Shown one piece after another: positions 62,856 through 64,000 of a stretch of DNA of 64,000 bases. A program made the position numbers and the translations under genes. This stretch comes from a bacterium (lineage in GTDB: Bacteria; Bacillota; Clostridia; Lachnospirales; Lachnospiraceae), in assembly GCA_030535455.1 (NCBI GenBank), contig JAUNJY010000004.1:62001-126000 (forward strand). Direction: 5' to 3'. Each line of letters starts with the position of its first letter. The stretch's first letter is position 1. Under the pieces are notes generated by a model. It saw only the letters and a list, made by a program, of their open reading frames with translations, made no database searches and was not told the origin of the DNA.

Positions 62856-64000
62856 CTAAATTTCTTTAAACTTGTCGACTTCTTCGGATAATACCGCTAT
62901 GATCTCCTTGTTATTTTTCATTTCATCACCGATTTTACCAATGGAGGTTACCATATTATTTGTAGTCTCTGCAACATTTCCAACTGCAGTAGTTGACTCA
63001 TTAATTGTATTTTCAATTCCGCTTAATGCTTCATTTACTGTACCCATTGTCTCTTTTAACTCAGATGCATGATTTTTAAACTCACCCATGATCTGGTTAA
63101 ATTGCTCCGCATCATTATTATAATCTGCTGTTGTTTCAACAAATTGAAGATAATCGTCTAATACTTTGCCTTTTACAAACTCAATCATCTTAGTTGCATT
63201 CTCTACTAATTCATCTACGGAATCCGTTACTGTTTCACTGATCTGCTGAATGTTATTTGCAGTCTGTCTGCTGTTATCCGCTAACACACGAATTTCCTCA
63301 GCAACAACTGCAAAACCATGGCCAGCTTCCCCTGCCCTTGCAGCTTCAATGGAAGCATTTAACGCAAGTAAGTTTGTCTGTCCTGCAATCTCAAGGATTT
63401 CAGATGTCAGATCGTTGATCTTACTTACATTTTTACTATTTTCTAATGAAACCGATAATTGCGCATTGATTTGCTCTACCGTAGTATTAGTAAGCTCTCT
63501 ACTCTCTTCCGCCATAGAATGGACACTAGATGATTTCTCTTTGATCGTAGTTGCAAAATCAGAACCTTGTCCTGCACGCATTGCAATATCCTTAGTTGCT
63601 TCTAAAATCGTATCCGAACGGGATCCAATTTCTGCAATAGTTGCCGTAATTTCTTCCATGCTTGCAGATAATTCTTCTAAAGTTGCAGATACATCGGTTA
63701 CATCACTATTGAACTCATTTACCTGCTCATCCGTTGTTGCTACAGATGCTGTAATACTTACTGATTCCTGCTTAATCTTATCAATAATCATTCCAAGGTG
63801 CTGAATAAACACATTTACTCCCTGAGCCATAAGTCCAATCTCATCATTTGACTTAATCTCAATGCGTCTTGATAAGTCACCTTCTCCTCGGTCAATATCT
63901 TCTACCATAGTCACTAATTCATTGGTTACATGTTTAATTGGATTTACTACCAATTTAATTGTTAACCCTGTGATTACAAACAATGCTAATATAGTCGACA
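62856..64000 (-). CDS. Methyl-accepting chemotaxis protein, C-terminal part, cut by window edge
   Basis: The reading frame is open to the right edge, so the sensor domain and first membrane helix are missing. Visible are the end of the second membrane helix ([16 protein letters not shown]), a HAMP domain and the long coiled-coil signalling domain. The tip reads [33 protein letters not shown], which binds CheA/CheW. Without the sensor the ligand cannot be inferred. Confidence 0.93.
   Translation of the reverse strand, partial: STILALFVITGLTIKLVVNPIKHVTNELVTMVEDIDRGEGDLSRRIEIKSNDEIGLMAQGVNVFIQHLGMIIDKIKQESVSITASVATTDEQVNEFNSDVTDVSATLEELSASMEEITATIAEIGSRSDTILEATKDIAMRAGQGSDFATTIKEKSSSVHSMAEESRELTNTTVEQINAQLSVSLENSKNVSKINDLTSEILEIAGQTNLLALNASIEAARAGEAGHGFAVVAEEIRVLADNSRQTANNIQQISETVTDSVDELVENATKMIEFVKGKVLDDYLQFVETTADYNNDAEQFNQIMGEFKNHASELKETMGTVNEALSGIENTINESTTAVGNVAETTNNMVTSIGKIGDEMKNNKEIIAVLSEEVDKFKEI

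Noticed and set aside
63250-63804. 184-aa open frame antisense to the chemotaxis receptor
   Set aside because: The receptor frame has clear family motifs; the antisense frame is an Ala/Ser-rich artefact of coiled-coil codons.

Overview
The window reads as chromosome of a low-GC, anaerobic, spore-forming-type Clostridia, most like the Lachnospiraceae. Pointers are pyruvate:ferredoxin oxidoreductase at the left edge, LL-diaminopimelate aminotransferase, an AgrB/AgrD pair with a CLW-type peptide, GH25 lysozymes with FN3 arrays, a XRE-cupin/PotABCD operon, a two-gene SufC/SufB-like set and YesM/YesN-type two-component control of sugar uptake. Most genes lie on the minus strand. The species cannot be named from the sequence alone.

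Layout, left to right. 1-2.5 kb: start of PFOR, a small DUF3787-like gene, dapL. 2.6-12.8 kb: a complete oligosaccharide uptake locus (YesM/YesN regulators, two LplB/LplC-type permeases, two different lipoprotein binding proteins, a YesL-like membrane protein). 13.2-15.3 kb: a YjiH-type transporter-like protein and bacteriohemerythrin. 15.4-24.6 kb: an AprX-like subtilase gene cut in two by a 7,976-bp element. The element carries a large serine recombinase, a 60-aa protein, a LacI regulator, MalQ and a complete maltodextrin-type ABC importer apart from its ATPase. The attachment-site arms can be read directly, and joining the two outer flanks restores the subtilase reading frame through its catalytic His motif. 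24.8-27.8 kb: class B sortase, a Cys/Gly-rich protein with a possible sigma-K promoter, aroC. 28-32.4 kb: the polyamine importer operon. 33-38 kb: two paralogous GH25 lysozymes. 38-40.2 kb: trpS and cysK. 40.8-45.5 kb: MarR and a heterodimeric BmrCD-like ABC exporter. 45.7-50 kb: luxS, then a locus with DUF5317, an AgrC-sensor-like membrane protein without kinase, AgrB, an AgrD peptide gene too short for ordinary gene calling, and a GGDEF/HD-GYP protein. 50-55 kb: a hybrid kinase, a response regulator and small low-complexity proteins. 55-60 kb: a purine permease, a pair of U32-type proteins and a MYG1-like hydrolase with an extra C-terminal domain. 60-64 kb: SufB-like/SufC, a Big_2 surface protein and the end of a chemotaxis receptor.

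Two families of structured non-coding repeats sit at gene 3' ends. Family 1 (three copies, near 13.1, 26.3 and 46.2 kb) lies between a gene and its terminator; in two copies the terminator hairpin is duplicated on both sides. Family 2 (five copies, near 32.7, 32.9, 39.2, 40.4 and 40.5 kb) has base-paired stems that change together between copies, and three copies end in their own terminator. These two families and the split-subtilase element are the most promising leads in the window.
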